Below, in pieces: positions 19,163 through 30,209 of a stretch of 64,000 nt of DNA. The stretch is from NCBI GenBank assembly GCA_963728835.1, contig CAVSKZ010000001.1, positions 186,001 through 250,000 on the forward strand. The letters run 5' to 3'. The notes below the pieces were generated by a model, which worked only from the letters and a program-made list of their open reading frames with translations, made no database searches and was not told the DNA's origin. Within the stretch, counting starts at the first letter, position 1; each line of letters begins with the position of its first letter. The position numbers and the translations under genes are program-made. The DNA is from VRUE01 sp963728835. Its GTDB lineage: Bacteria; Actinomycetota; Thermoleophilia; Solirubrobacterales; 70-9.

Positions 19163-20443
19163 ATGGGCGACCTACCCGAGAACTTCCAGACGGCACCTCT
19201 CGCCGAGGTCGATCCCGCGATCGCCGCGGTTCTGGACGGCGAGCTGCAGCGCCAGCAGGGCACGCTGGAGATGATCGCCTCGGAGAACTTCGTGCCGCAG
19301 GCGGTGCTCGACGCGGTCGGGTCGGTGCTGACCAACAAGTACGCCGAGGGCTATCCCGGGCGGCGCTACTACGGCGGTTGCGAGGAGGTCGACGTCGCCG
19401 AGCAGCTGGCGATCGACCGCGCGAAGGAGCTGTTCGGCGCCGAGCACGCCAACGTCCAGGCCCACGCCGGCGCCCAGGCCAACAACGCCGCCTACATGGC
19501 GCTGCTCGAACCCGGGGACACCTTCCTCGGGATGGCGCTCGACCACGGCGGCCACCTCAGCCACGGGATGAAGATCAACGTTTCCGGCAAGCTCTACAAC
19601 CCGGTGCCGTACCACGTGCGCCGGGACGACTTGCTCGTCGACATGGACGAGGTGGCGCAGCTCGCCGAGGAGCACAAGCCGGCGCTGATCGTCGCCGGCT
19701 GGTCCGCCTACCCGCGCCAGCTCGACTTCGCCGCCTTCCGCGAGATCGCCGACTCGGTCGGGGCCAAGCTGATGGTCGACATGGCCCACTTCGCGGGCCT
19801 CGTCGCGGCCGGTGAGCACCCGAATCCGGTGCCGCACGCCGACGTGGTGACGACGACGATCCACAAGACGCTCTGCGGGCCGCGCAGCGGCATGATCCTC
19901 TCCACCGAGGAGCACGCCAAAGCGATCGACAAAGCGGTCTTCCCGGGCCAGCAGGGCGGACCGCTGATGCACACGATCGCCGCCAAGGCGGTCGCCCTGC
20001 GGATTGCCGCCAGCGAGCAGTTCGCTGCCCGCCAGCGCCAGACGATCGCCAACGCGCAGGCCTTCGCCGCGGGCCTCGAAGCCAACGGCGTGCCTGTCTT
20101 GACCGGCGGTACCGACGTCCACCTGGTCCTCGTCGACCTGACGCCGACCGGGCTCGACGGCCAGACCGCCGAGGATCGTCTCGACGCGGTCGGCATAACC
20201 GTCAACCGCAACGCGATCCCCTTCGACCCGCGGCCGCCGATGAATCCCTCGGGCCTGCGCATCGGCACGCCGGCGCTGACCACCCGCGGCCTGCTCGAGG
20301 ACGACATGACCGAGGTCGCCTCGGTCATCTCCAGCGCCCTCTCAGGCGACTTCGAGGCACAGAAGGGCGCCCTCGGCGAGCGCACCCGCGCGTTGATGGA
20401 CCGCTACCCCCTGTACCCGCAGCTCTCGCCCGCCTCGGTCTAA
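19163..20443 (+). CDS. glyA: Serine hydroxymethyltransferase
   Basis: PLP enzyme interconverting serine and glycine and supplying methylene-tetrahydrofolate. 426 residues, a standard length. Diagnostic blocks are LEMIASENFVPQAV, NKYAEGYPGRRYYGGCE, VDMAHFAGLVAAGEHPNPVP, and TTTIHKTLCGPRSG with the PLP lysine near residue 235. The C-terminus has NPSGLRIGTPALTTRG. The start ATG at 19163 lies only 23 bases from the divergent gene, so the two promoters overlap. The frame is intact. Confidence 0.97.
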   Translation: MGDLPENFQTAPLAEVDPAIAAVLDGELQRQQGTLEMIASENFVPQAVLDAVGSVLTNKYAEGYPGRRYYGGCEEVDVAEQLAIDRAKELFGAEHANVQAHAGAQANNAAYMALLEPGDTFLGMALDHGGHLSHGMKINVSGKLYNPVPYHVRRDDLLVDMDEVAQLAEEHKPALIVAGWSAYPRQLDFAAFREIADSVGAKLMVDMAHFAGLVAAGEHPNPVPHADVVTTTIHKTLCGPRSGMILSTEEHAKAIDKAVFPGQQGGPLMHTIAAKAVALRIAASEQFAARQRQTIANAQAFAAGLEANGVPVLTGGTDVHLVLVDLTPTGLDGQTAEDRLDAVGITVNRNAIPFDPRPPMNPSGLRIGTPALTTRGLLEDDMTEVASVISSALSGDFEAQKGALGERTRALMDRYPLYPQLSPASV

Positions 20444-20522
20444 GGGCCTATCCCGCTAGATGATCGCACCCCTGGATACAGCCCAGGACCGGCGCGGATT
20501 CGGCCCCGTATAGGGTCGCCAG

Positions 20523-21539
20523 ATGCTGGTTTGGGCCGATTGCACGGCGGCGGCGCACCCGCTGGTCCTGCGACCCCTGATCGAGCGCTTCGAGGCGCGC
20601 GGACACGAGGTGTTCGTCACCGCGCGCGAGTACGGGCAGACGCTGGGGGTCCTCGACCGCCTCGGCATCCCATACGAGCTGGTGGGAAGCCACGCCGGCG
20701 CCTCCAGCCTGAGGAAGGGTGCGGCCGTCGCCGGACGGTCGGCGGCGCTCGCGCGGCTCGTCTGGGGACGGCGCCCCGACCTGGCGCTCGCCCACGGCTC
20801 GGTCGACCTCGCCCTCGTCTCGGCCCTCTTTCGCATCCCCTCGGTGCAGATGCAGGACTACGAGTTCGCGGGCGTTCAGCGCCAGGTCGCCTTCCGTGTT
20901 TCCCGGCGCGTGCTGGTCCCGGACTCGATCCCGCTCGACCGGCTGCGGCGAATCGGCGCCAAGGAGCGCAAGCTGGTCCGCTACCCGGGCCTGAAGGAGG
21001 AGTACTACCTGGCCGACTTCGAGCCCGACGCCGCGGTGCTGGACGAGCTCGGGCTCGATCGCGAGAAGGTGCTCGTCGTCGTCAGGCCGCCGCCTGAGAC
21101 CTCCGAGTACCACGCCCGCAACGACCTCTACGGCGAGGCGATTCGCCACCTCGCCGCGGCCGGGGGGGTGCAGGCGGTGGTGGTCCCGCGCACCGAGCGC
21201 CAGGGAGCCGAGGTACGGGATCTGGCGGCGGCCAACCTGATCGTCCCCGAGCGGGCGATCGACGCGCAGAGCCTGATCGCCCACGCCGATCTGGTGGTCA
21301 GCGCGGGGGGGACGATGAACCGCGAGGCCGTGGCTCTCGGCACGCCCGTCTTCACGACCTTCGCCGGGCGTATGGGGGGTGTCGACGAGGCCCTGATCGC
21401 GGCAGGGCGCCTGCGTGTGCTCGCCGACCCGGCCGAGCTGCCGTTGCGCAAGCGCGAGACGCCGCTCGGCGTGCTCGACCGCCGCGATCCCGACAGGCTG
21501 GTCGGACGCCGTCCTCGGGGCTGTCGCGCCGTCGGGTAG
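20523..21539 (+). CDS. DUF354 family protein (GT-B / epimerase-like fold)
   Basis: 338-residue protein of the DUF354 family, related in fold to UDP-GlcNAc 2-epimerases and GT-B glycosyltransferases. Characteristic stretches are MLVWADCTAAAHPLVLRPLI at the N-terminus, VQMQDYEFAGVQ, RYPGLKEEYYLADFEPD, VVRPPPETSEYH and VVSAGGTMNREAVALGTPVF, which matches the sugar-nucleotide site of such enzymes. Activity is unproven. It lies 36 bases before the WecA-like gene, suggesting a joint role in making a lipid-linked or surface sugar. The last 15 residues are Arg-rich and may be distorted by a single-base shift near 21505. Confidence 0.75.
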   Translation: MLVWADCTAAAHPLVLRPLIERFEARGHEVFVTAREYGQTLGVLDRLGIPYELVGSHAGASSLRKGAAVAGRSAALARLVWGRRPDLALAHGSVDLALVSALFRIPSVQMQDYEFAGVQRQVAFRVSRRVLVPDSIPLDRLRRIGAKERKLVRYPGLKEEYYLADFEPDAAVLDELGLDREKVLVVVRPPPETSEYHARNDLYGEAIRHLAAAGGVQAVVVPRTERQGAEVRDLAAANLIVPERAIDAQSLIAHADLVVSAGGTMNREAVALGTPVFTTFAGRMGGVDEALIAAGRLRVLADPAELPLRKRETPLGVLDRRDPDRLVGRRPRGCRAVG

Positions 21540-21575
21540 CCTGGGCTCGCCTGCATCGTCGACGGGCAACGCGCG

Positions 21576-22799
21576 ATGGACCCCACGACAACCGACGCCG
21601 TCCTCGCCTTCTTCGCAGCGGCCGCGATCGCCTGGCTGGCGGTTCCCTATGCCGAGCGCCTCGCCTACCGGCTGGGCGCGATCGACGTGCCGAAGGAGCG
21701 TGGCCTGCACGAAAAGCCGATGCCGCGCCTCTCCGGCCTGGCGATCTTCGCCGGAATCGAGGTGGCGGGCTGGATCTGGCTGCCCGGCGACGGCGAGACC
21801 CGTTCGATCCTGCTTGGCGCGGCGGCGATCGCGGCGGTCGGCGTGCTCGACGACGTGCGCGGTCTGCCGGCGCTGCCGAAGCTGAGCGGCCAGGTCGGCG
21901 CGGCGCTGATCCCCGTCCTCGGCGGCGTCCGGGTCGACGTCCTCACCCTGCCCTTCGTCGGCGGCTTCGAGCTCGGCTGGCTCGCCTACCCGCTGACCGT
22001 GCTCGGCATCGTCGCCGTGGTCAACGTGATCAACTTCATCGACGGGGTCGACGGCCTGGCCGCCGGGGTCTGCGTGATCGCGGCGATCGCGCTGGCGGTG
22101 ATCGCCCTCTCGCTCGACCGCAACGCCGCCGGCGTGCTGGCGGCGCTGACCGCGGGCGGTGCCCTCGGCTTCCTCCGCCACGGCTTCCCGCCCGCCTCGA
22201 GCTTCATGGGCGACACCGGCTCCAACCTGCTCGGCTACCTGCTCGCGGTCGCCTCGGTCCAGGGCGCGCTGAAGACGAACGCCGTCGTCGCCCTCGTCCT
22301 CCCCCTCGTCGTGCTCGCGGTGCCGATCCTCGACACCGGCTTCGTAGTCGCCAAGCGGCTCAAGTACCGCCAGCCGATCTACCAGGCGGACACCTGGCAC
22401 TTCCACCACCGGATGGCGAACATCGGCTTCTCGCAGCGCCGCACCCTGGCCTACCTCTACGGCTGGACGCTGGCCCTCGCCGCCCTCGCCCTCGCCCTGC
22501 GCTTCGTCCCCTACAGCGACGACCGCGGCAACTTCGACGCGCTCTGGACCGCGGTGGTCGTCGTCTTCGGCCTGCTCGCGCTAGCCACCAGCGTCTACCT
22601 GGTCTACGTGCTGGAGATCCTCAAGCTGCGCCGGGTCCGCCTGCGCCAGGTGGCCGGCGTCCGCCGCAACGCCGACGCCCCGCCCCCGGCGGCCGAGGAG
22701 GTCGACCGCGCGGTCGAGGAAGAGCTGGAGACAGGGACCTTCCCCGCGATCGACCCGGAGACGGGGGAGTTCGAGGCCCTTGACGACGGAACTCGTTGA
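21576..22799 (+). CDS. Undecaprenyl-phosphate sugar-1-phosphate transferase (WecA-like)
   Basis: Polytopic enzyme of the MraY/WecA superfamily that moves a sugar-1-phosphate (usually GlcNAc-1-P) onto a polyprenyl phosphate, starting wall or polysaccharide synthesis. Motifs: AVGVLDDVRGLPALPKL (DD pair), VINFIDGVDGLAAGV, SSFMGDTGSNLLG, and the histidine loop TWHFHHRMANIGFSQRR. About eleven membrane segments. 407 residues; the C-terminal 70 residues are charged and cytosolic. As in mycobacteria, it precedes the atpI-like gene and ATP synthase operon. Confidence 0.88.
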   Translation: MDPTTTDAVLAFFAAAAIAWLAVPYAERLAYRLGAIDVPKERGLHEKPMPRLSGLAIFAGIEVAGWIWLPGDGETRSILLGAAAIAAVGVLDDVRGLPALPKLSGQVGAALIPVLGGVRVDVLTLPFVGGFELGWLAYPLTVLGIVAVVNVINFIDGVDGLAAGVCVIAAIALAVIALSLDRNAAGVLAALTAGGALGFLRHGFPPASSFMGDTGSNLLGYLLAVASVQGALKTNAVVALVLPLVVLAVPILDTGFVVAKRLKYRQPIYQADTWHFHHRMANIGFSQRRTLAYLYGWTLALAALALALRFVPYSDDRGNFDALWTAVVVVFGLLALATSVYLVYVLEILKLRRVRLRQVAGVRRNADAPPPAAEEVDRAVEEELETGTFPAIDPETGEFEALDDGTR

Positions 22800-22959
22800 A
22801 GGATTGCCGGGGCAATAGCCCGGACAACTCCTCAACGAACGGTTCGGGGACTTAGTAACAGGTTGTAACAAGCCTCACGAACTGGCTCTAGAAAGCGGAT
22901 CGTCGGCCCTTTCGGATATAGTCGCCAGTCCGCCCGCCGACCGAAGACGGGCGCCTTTT
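22800..22959 (+). promoter_or_regulatory. Probable promoter/leader of the ATP synthase operon
   Basis: 160-base gap ahead of the atp genes. TATAGT at 22917-22922 is a good -10 candidate about 38 bases before the atpI-like ATG, but no -35 consensus is present at the right spacing. Two GTAACA words at about 22855 and 22865 are direct repeats. Near 22810 a GCCGGGGCAATAGCCCGG stretch can form a small hairpin after the wecA-like gene. Confidence 0.35.
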
Positions 22960-23337
22960 ATGTCCCCTCCCAAGTACGTCGACCTTGTGGTCCTAGCCGC
23001 CGCGCTGGCTGTCTTCCTGCTCGGCGGCTTGCCCATGCTCGGCTTCGCCGCCGGAGCCGGCGTCTGGCTCATCCAGCGCGGCGTCCAGGTTCTCGCCGAG
23101 CGCCGTGCCAACCGGGAACTGGCGGCGGGGAACCGGCAGCGGGCGATGGCGACCGTCGCGGTCTCCACGCTCGGCCGCGTCGGGCTGATGGCGACCGTTG
23201 TCCTGATCGCCGGGATCGTCGAACGGGAGGCCGGCCTCTCCTCCGCGGTCCTCGTCGCCGTCCTCTTCACCGTCTCCTTCGCCGCCCAGGGCATCGCCCA
23301 CCTCTTCGACGAAGAGCCGCAGGCGGGCAAGGCATGA
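22960..23337 (+). CDS. ATP synthase protein I-like membrane protein
   Basis: 125-residue protein with about four hydrophobic segments (VLAAALAVFLLGGLPMLGF, MATVVLIAGIVE, SAVLVAVLFTVSFAAQG), an acidic C-terminus, and a basic loop of RRANRELAAGNRQR. Its position directly before atpB matches AtpI-like proteins, which help assemble the c-ring or move Mg2+. Sequence similarity in this group is weak, so the call rests on position, size and topology. The stop overlaps the atpB ATG by four bases. Confidence 0.65.
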   Translation: MSPPKYVDLVVLAAALAVFLLGGLPMLGFAAGAGVWLIQRGVQVLAERRANRELAAGNRQRAMATVAVSTLGRVGLMATVVLIAGIVEREAGLSSAVLVAVLFTVSFAAQGIAHLFDEEPQAGKA

Positions 23338-24242
23338 AGACGAAAACCAAGGTCCTGATCGGGCTCGGCACCTACTTCGCGATCGCGATCCTGATGCTGC
23401 TGATCTTCGGCAGCTCGGGCAAAAACGAAGCGTTCCAGCCGCAGAACGAGTTCAAGCTCGAACCGTGGATCTCCCTGGAGCTCGGGGGCATCGACCTCAG
23501 CATCAACAAGGCGGTCCTCTACCTGATCCTGGCCAGCTCGCTGACGATCTTCACGATGGTCTGGATCTCGCGCCGGATGCAGCAGAAGCCGAACCGGGTG
23601 CAGACCGCGATCGAGGTCTCCTACGACCTGACCAAGAACAACATCACCGGTGGCAACCTCGACCCGGCCACGGCCGCACGCTGGTTCCCCTTCCTCGCCG
23701 CCCTCTTCTTCTGGATCTGGTTCTCGAACATCATCGGCTTCCTGCCGCTGCCGACCAACACCGAGCACACGGTCAACGTCTTCGGCCTGGAGATCCCGTC
23801 CTTCGCGATCTACGCCGCGACCGCGAACCTCTCGATCCCGCTGGTCCTGACCCTGGTCGTCTGGATCGCCTACCACGTCGAAGGCGTGCGCGCCAAGGGC
23901 TTCATCCCCTACCTGGCCAGCTGGCTGCCGCCCGGCCTCGAGGAGATGAACCCGATCGCCAAGGCGTTCATCTTCGTGATCGAGGCGATCTCCCACTTCG
24001 CCCGGCTGATCTCGCTCTCGGTGCGTCTCTTCGCCAACATCCTCGCCGGCCACCTGCTGCTGCTCTTCATGGGCGGCGGGCTCGCCGTGCTGCTCGGCAT
24101 CGCCGCGCTCGGCGCCCTCACCTTCCCCCTGGCCTTCTTCTTCTTCATCCTCGAGGTGGGCCTTATCGCCACCCTGCAGGCATTTATCTTCTCGACCCTC
24201 ACCGCTATCTACCTCGGCGGAGCGACCTCCGCCAGCCACTGA
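23334..24242 (+). CDS. atpB: F0F1 ATP synthase subunit a
   Basis: Proton-channel subunit of the membrane F0 sector. 302 residues with about six transmembrane helices. The essential arginine is Arg231 in ISLSVRLFANILAGHLLL, and the preceding PIAKAFIFVIEAISHFARL is typical. The final helix region (FILEVGLIATLQAFIFSTL) contains the conserved Glu and Gln of the proton half-channel. The ATG at 23334 overlaps the upstream gene. Frame intact. Confidence 0.97.
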   Translation: MKTKTKVLIGLGTYFAIAILMLLIFGSSGKNEAFQPQNEFKLEPWISLELGGIDLSINKAVLYLILASSLTIFTMVWISRRMQQKPNRVQTAIEVSYDLTKNNITGGNLDPATAARWFPFLAALFFWIWFSNIIGFLPLPTNTEHTVNVFGLEIPSFAIYAATANLSIPLVLTLVVWIAYHVEGVRAKGFIPYLASWLPPGLEEMNPIAKAFIFVIEAISHFARLISLSVRLFANILAGHLLLLFMGGGLAVLLGIAALGALTFPLAFFFFILEVGLIATLQAFIFSTLTAIYLGGATSASH

Positions 24243-24261
24243 AAAAGGAGCGCTACCTCAC

Positions 24262-24528
24262 ATGGACCTGTCACCAGTTGTCGCCGCGATCTCCGACGAA
24301 GGGATCGAATCAGCCGGCAAGGCGATCGCCCTCGGCGTCGGTGCCGGTCTCGGTTCGATCGGCGCCGGCATCGGCATCGGCATCATCTTCGGCAAGGAGA
24401 TCGAGTCGGTCGCCCGCCAGCCCGAGATGAAAGACGAGCTGCAGAGCATCCGCTGGCTCGGCTTCGCGCTGACCGAGGCCGTGGCCTTCTACACCTTCAT
24501 CTTCGGCCTCATCGCCTTCTTCCTCTAG
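24262..24528 (+). CDS. atpE: F0F1 ATP synthase subunit c
   Basis: Rotor-ring hairpin protein of 88 residues. Helix 1 carries the glycine-rich GVGAGLGSIGAGIGIG, the loop has ARQPE, and helix 2 carries the ion-binding glutamate Glu72 in LGFALTEAVAFY. The Na+-type signature (Gln in helix 1 with Glu-Ser/Thr in helix 2) is absent, so proton coupling is expected. AAAAAGGAGCG provides a strong ribosome-binding site, consistent with the high c-subunit stoichiometry. Confidence 0.97.
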   Translation: MDLSPVVAAISDEGIESAGKAIALGVGAGLGSIGAGIGIGIIFGKEIESVARQPEMKDELQSIRWLGFALTEAVAFYTFIFGLIAFFL

Positions 24529-24537
24529 GTCGATCGC

Positions 24538-25134
24538 GTGGAGCTCTTTGCTGACATAGCGGGCTTCCTCGTCCTCGCCCAAGAGGCGGCGCACGGGGAG
24601 GAAGAAGGCGGCAGCTTCCTGGTCTCGCCGGGCCTCGGCCTGATGATCTGGACGCTGGTCCTCTTCCTCTTCACCATGTGGGTGCTGAGCAAGGTCGCCT
24701 TCCCGAAAATCCAGGAGGCGCTCGACAAGCGCGCCAAGACGATCGCCGAGTCGATCGAGGCGGCGGAACGCCAGCGCAAGGAGTCCGACGAGCTGCTCGC
24801 CGAGTACCGCGAGCGCCTCACCGAGGCGCGCGAGCAGGCCGACGACATCATGGCCCGCGCCCGCAAGGCGGCCGAGACGGCCGAGGCCGAGGCGAAGACC
24901 GCCGGCAGGGAGAAAGGCGAGGAGCTCGTGGCTGCCGCGCAGCGCGAGATCGACGCCGAGACCCGGCGCTCGCTGGAGCAGATCCGCAAGGAGGTCGCCG
25001 ACCTCACCGTGCTGGCGACCGAGAAGGTCACCCGCAAGTCCCTGGGCGAGGAGGACCAGCGCCGCCTCGTCGAGGAGGCGCTCAGCGAGGTCGACTTCTC
25101 GGCCCTCTCCGGCGCGGAGGAGTCGCGGAGCTGA
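24538..25134 (+). CDS. atpF: F0F1 ATP synthase subunit b
   Basis: Peripheral stalk subunit. 198 residues: a short N-terminus, one transmembrane helix (GLMIWTLVLFLFTMWVLSKV, about residues 37-57), then a long charged coiled coil rich in Ala/Glu/Arg. The start is a GTG at 24538, ten bases after atpE. Subunits b and delta are separate genes here, unlike the b-delta fusion of mycobacteria. The TGA stop overlaps the atpH ATG by one base. Confidence 0.95.
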   Translation: MELFADIAGFLVLAQEAAHGEEEGGSFLVSPGLGLMIWTLVLFLFTMWVLSKVAFPKIQEALDKRAKTIAESIEAAERQRKESDELLAEYRERLTEAREQADDIMARARKAAETAEAEAKTAGREKGEELVAAAQREIDAETRRSLEQIRKEVADLTVLATEKVTRKSLGEEDQRRLVEEALSEVDFSALSGAEESRS

Positions 25135-25667
25135 TGTCCGAGGCGGCTCGCGTATACGCCGAGGCCCTCTTCGACGTGGCCAAGGAGAAGGGCAAGCTCG
25201 ACGCGGTTCGCGACGAACTTGCCCAGTTCGCCGACGCGGTCGACGGCGACCGCGAGCTGCAGGTCTTCTTCTTCAGCCCCTACTTCTCCTCGGCGGAGAA
25301 GTCAGCCGGGCTGAGGCGCGCCGTTTCCGGCGCCGACCCCGAGCTGCTCAACTTCCTCGAGCTGCTGATCGAGAAGGGGCGCATGCCGGAGGTCTTCCGC
25401 ATCCGGCGTGAGCTCGAAGAGCTCTGGAAGCACGAGAACCGGCGCATCGACGTGACCGTGACCAGCGCCGTCCAGCTGGACCGGGCGGTGGTCGAGAAGG
25501 TCGGCGAGGAGATTGAGCGCCAGACCGGCCAGAAGGTCGAGCTGGCCAGCCGGGTCGACGACGAGATCCTCGGTGGAATAGTCCTGCAGGTGGGCAACAA
25601 GGTCCTCGACGCGAGCATCCGCGCTCGCTTGGAGAAACTTCGAAAGAGCGTCGCCCAAGCGGCGTAA
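25134..25667 (+). CDS. atpH: F0F1 ATP synthase subunit delta
   Basis: Links the peripheral stalk to the top of F1. 177 residues: N-terminal helical domain (ARVYAEALFDVAKEKGKLDAV) and the C-terminal signature DDEILGGIVLQVGNKVLDAS followed by RARLEKLRKSV. ATG at 25134 in a TGATG overlap with atpF, implying coupled translation. Confidence 0.95.
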   Translation: MSEAARVYAEALFDVAKEKGKLDAVRDELAQFADAVDGDRELQVFFFSPYFSSAEKSAGLRRAVSGADPELLNFLELLIEKGRMPEVFRIRRELEELWKHENRRIDVTVTSAVQLDRAVVEKVGEEIERQTGQKVELASRVDDEILGGIVLQVGNKVLDASIRARLEKLRKSVAQAA

Positions 25668-25685
25668 GGAGGCAGAGAGCACCCG

Positions 25686-27323
<1,638 letters not shown>

Positions 27324-27391
27324 GAGCTGCATTGACCGTGCATATGACGGCGAATGCAGCACGCGTTCGCCGATTGCGGGGTAGCTGAGCT

Positions 27392-28312
27392 ATGGCCACC
27401 CAGAAGGACGTCAAGAATCGCATCGCGTCGATCAAGAACATCAACAAGATCACGCGGGCGATGGAGATGGTGGCGGCCGCCAGGCTGCGCCGGGCCGAGC
27501 AGCGGATCGAGCAGTTGCGCCCCTACGCGCAAGGGATGCGCAAGCTCACCCGCCGCGCGGCCGAGCAGGCGGGCGGTATGCCGCGGGTTCCGGTCATGGT
27601 CGAGCGCGAGAACGAGAAGCGGGTCGGGGTCGTCCTGATCACCGGCGACCGCGGTCTTGCGGGCGCCTTCAACACCAACATCATCCGCGACGGGCTGCGC
27701 CTCAAGGGCGAGCTGCGCGAGCAGGGCAAGGAAACCGTCTTCTCCGCCGTCGGGCGCAAGGGCGTCTCGGCGCTGACCTTCCGCAAAGAGGATCCGCGCA
27801 CCTCCTACGTCGGTTTCACCGACCGCCCCGGTTTCGCCAACGCGCGCGAGATCGGCGAGGAGCTGACCGCGCGCTACGTGGACGAGGAGCTCGATCGCGT
27901 CGAGCTCGTCTACAACCACTACGTCTCGCCGCTGACCCAGCACGTCTGGCGCCAGACCCTCCTGCCCCTGCAGCATGCCGACGTGATCGGCGAGGGAATT
28001 GCCGAGGAGGAAGCCGAGGGCGAGGAGACCGAGATCGAGCGGGCGCACGGCCAGTCGATCTGGGAGTACGAGCCCGAGGCCGAGGAGCTGCTCGGGCAGC
28101 TGATTCCCGAGTACGTGAACATCTCCGTGTACCGGGCGCTGCTGGAGTCCGCCGCCTCGGAGCTGGGGGCGCGGATGACCGCGATGCGCAGTGCCGCCGA
28201 GAACGCGGAGGAAATGATGGGGGACCTGACCCTGGAGATGAACCGGGTCAGGCAGGCCGAGATCACCCAGGAGATCCTCGAGGTCGTCGCCGGCGCCGAG
28301 GCGCTGGGATAA
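27392..28312 (+). CDS. atpG: F0F1 ATP synthase subunit gamma
   Basis: Central shaft of F1, 306 residues. The N-terminal coiled-coil helix (KNRIASIKNINKITRAMEMV), GDRGLAGAFNTNI, and the C-terminal helix ending EITQEILEVVAGAEAL are diagnostic. An insertion rich in Glu (GEGIAEEEAEGEETEIERA, about residues 200-220) lengthens the globular domain, as in other actinobacteria. A 68-base gap separates it from atpA. Confidence 0.95.
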   Translation: MATQKDVKNRIASIKNINKITRAMEMVAAARLRRAEQRIEQLRPYAQGMRKLTRRAAEQAGGMPRVPVMVERENEKRVGVVLITGDRGLAGAFNTNIIRDGLRLKGELREQGKETVFSAVGRKGVSALTFRKEDPRTSYVGFTDRPGFANAREIGEELTARYVDEELDRVELVYNHYVSPLTQHVWRQTLLPLQHADVIGEGIAEEEAEGEETEIERAHGQSIWEYEPEAEELLGQLIPEYVNISVYRALLESAASELGARMTAMRSAAENAEEMMGDLTLEMNRVRQAEITQEILEVVAGAEALG

Positions 28313-28337
28313 GTCTGAGAACCGAGAAAAGGAACGT

Positions 28338-29762
28338 ATGTCTGAGAACGGAGCAAACGTAGGTCGTGTCGAGCAGGTGACGGGCGTCGTCGTCGACGCC
28401 GTCTTCCCGGACAAGCTGCCGGAGATCTACTCGGCCGTGAAGATCGAGATGGCCGGCGACGCCGACAACGAGGCGACCGAGCTGGTCTGCGAGGTGCAGC
28501 AGCACCTCGGCGACGACCGCGTGCGCACCGTCGCGATGGACGCCACCGACGGCCTGCAGCGCGGCGACAAGGTGATCGACACCGGTGGTCCGATCTCGGT
28601 TCCGGTCGGCGACGCCACCCTGGGCCGCATCTTCAACCTGCTCGGCGAGCCGATCGACCTCGGCGAGCCAGTGCAGACGGAGGAGCGTTGGCCGATTCAC
28701 CGCCCGGCGCCGGAAGCCTCCGAGCTCGCTCCGACCCAGGAGATCCTCGAGACCGGGATCAAGGTGATCGACCTGCTCGCGCCCTACGCCAAGGGCGGCA
28801 AGGTCGGCCTCTTCGGCGGCGCCGGCGTCGGCAAGACCGTGCTGATCCAGGAGCTGATCCGCTCGATCGGCGAAGAGCACGAAGGGCTCTCGGCCTTCTG
28901 CGGCGTCGGCGAGCGCTCCCGCGAGGGCAACGACCTCTGGCTCGAGATGAAGGAGTCCGGCGTCATCGACAAGACGATGCTCGTCTTCGGCCAGATGAAC
29001 GAGCCCCCCGGCGCCCGTCTGCGCGTCGCGCTCTCCGGCCTGACCATGGCCGAATACTTCCGCGAGCAGGGCGGCCAGGACGTGCTGCTCTTCATCGACA
29101 ACATCTTCCGCTTCGTCCAGGCGGGCTCGGAGGTCTCGGCCCTGCTCGGGCGCATGCCCTCCGCCGTGGGCTACCAGCCGACGCTGGAGACCGAGATGGG
29201 GGAACTGCAGGAGCGGATCACCTCGACCGAGCGCGGCTCGGTCACCTCGGTGCAGGCGATCTACGTGCCTGCCGACGACCTCACCGACCCGGCTCCGGCC
29301 TCGGTGTTCGCCCACCTCAACGCGACCACGACGCTCTCGCGGGCGATCTCCGAGAAGGGGATCTACCCGGCGGTCGACCCGCTCGACTCGACCTCGACCA
29401 TCCTCAAGCCCGACGTCGTCGGCGAGGAGCACTACCGGACCGCGACCGAGGTCCAGGAGGTGCTGCAGCGCTACAAGGAGCTGCAGGACATCATCGCCAT
29501 CCTCGGCATCGACGAGCTCTCCGACGAGGACAAGCAGACGGTCTCGCGTGCCCGCAAGATCGAGCGCTTCCTCTCGCAGCCGTTCTTCGTCGCCGAGCAG
29601 TTCACCGGCCGCAGCGGCGAGTACGTGCCGGTGGCCGAGACGGTGCGCGGTTTCCGCGAGATCCTCGACGGCGCGCACGACGAGCTCTCCGAGGGCGCCT
29701 TCTACATGAAGGGCGGCATCGACCAGGTCACCGCCGACGCCGGAGCGGCCGCGGCCGCCTAG
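28338..29762 (+). CDS. atpD: F0F1 ATP synthase subunit beta
   Basis: Catalytic subunit of F1, 474 residues. The P-loop GGAGVGKT is near residues 159-166. The catalytic glutamate is in GVGERSREGNDLW. Walker B is in VLLFIDNIFRFVQAG, and the ATP synthase signature is in PAVDPLDSTS. GAGAAAAGGA precedes the ATG. Frame intact. Confidence 0.98.
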   Translation: MSENGANVGRVEQVTGVVVDAVFPDKLPEIYSAVKIEMAGDADNEATELVCEVQQHLGDDRVRTVAMDATDGLQRGDKVIDTGGPISVPVGDATLGRIFNLLGEPIDLGEPVQTEERWPIHRPAPEASELAPTQEILETGIKVIDLLAPYAKGGKVGLFGGAGVGKTVLIQELIRSIGEEHEGLSAFCGVGERSREGNDLWLEMKESGVIDKTMLVFGQMNEPPGARLRVALSGLTMAEYFREQGGQDVLLFIDNIFRFVQAGSEVSALLGRMPSAVGYQPTLETEMGELQERITSTERGSVTSVQAIYVPADDLTDPAPASVFAHLNATTTLSRAISEKGIYPAVDPLDSTSTILKPDVVGEEHYRTATEVQEVLQRYKELQDIIAILGIDELSDEDKQTVSRARKIERFLSQPFFVAEQFTGRSGEYVPVAETVRGFREILDGAHDELSEGAFYMKGGIDQVTADAGAAAAA

Positions 29763-29771
29763 GGGAAGAGC

Positions 29772-30185
29772 GTGGCCGCAGAGCACATGGTCGACGTCGA
29801 GGTCCTCACCCCGGAGGGGGAGGTCTTCAGCGGCGAAGTCCGCCAGGTCTCGACCCGGACCGCGGTGGGCGAGGTCGGCATCCTCGCCAACCACGCGCCG
29901 CTGCTGGCGGCGCTGAAGCCGGCGGAGCTGCGCCTGCACGTGAGCGATTCCGAGACGAAGCGCTACGCGCAGGCGCACGGCTGGCTGCAGGTCTTCGGCA
30001 ACCACGCCAAGCTGCTCGTCGAGGAGGTGCTCGCCCCCGATGACCTCGACGCCGCGACGCTGAAGGAGCAGCTCGCCGACGCCGAGCAGCGCCTCGCCGA
30101 GGCCGAGGAGGGCAGCGGTGCCCAGGGCCGGGCGGTTAAGGACCGTGACCGGGCCGAAGCGTTCCTGGCGATCGCCGAGGGATGA
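29772..30185 (+). CDS. atpC: F0F1 ATP synthase subunit epsilon
   Basis: Regulatory subunit that contacts the c-ring and can inhibit ATP hydrolysis. 137 residues: N-terminal beta-sandwich (VDVEVLTPEGEVFSGEV, VGILANHAPLLAALKP) and a complete C-terminal two-helix region (LKEQLADAEQRLAEAEE). It starts with GTG at 29772 and ends the atp operon; an M20 peptidase gene follows after 24 bases and could be cotranscribed. Confidence 0.94.
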   Translation: MAAEHMVDVEVLTPEGEVFSGEVRQVSTRTAVGEVGILANHAPLLAALKPAELRLHVSDSETKRYAQAHGWLQVFGNHAKLLVEEVLAPDDLDAATLKEQLADAEQRLAEAEEGSGAQGRAVKDRDRAEAFLAIAEG

Positions 30186-30209
30186 CGAGGCGATCCCGCC
30201 GGAGACCGC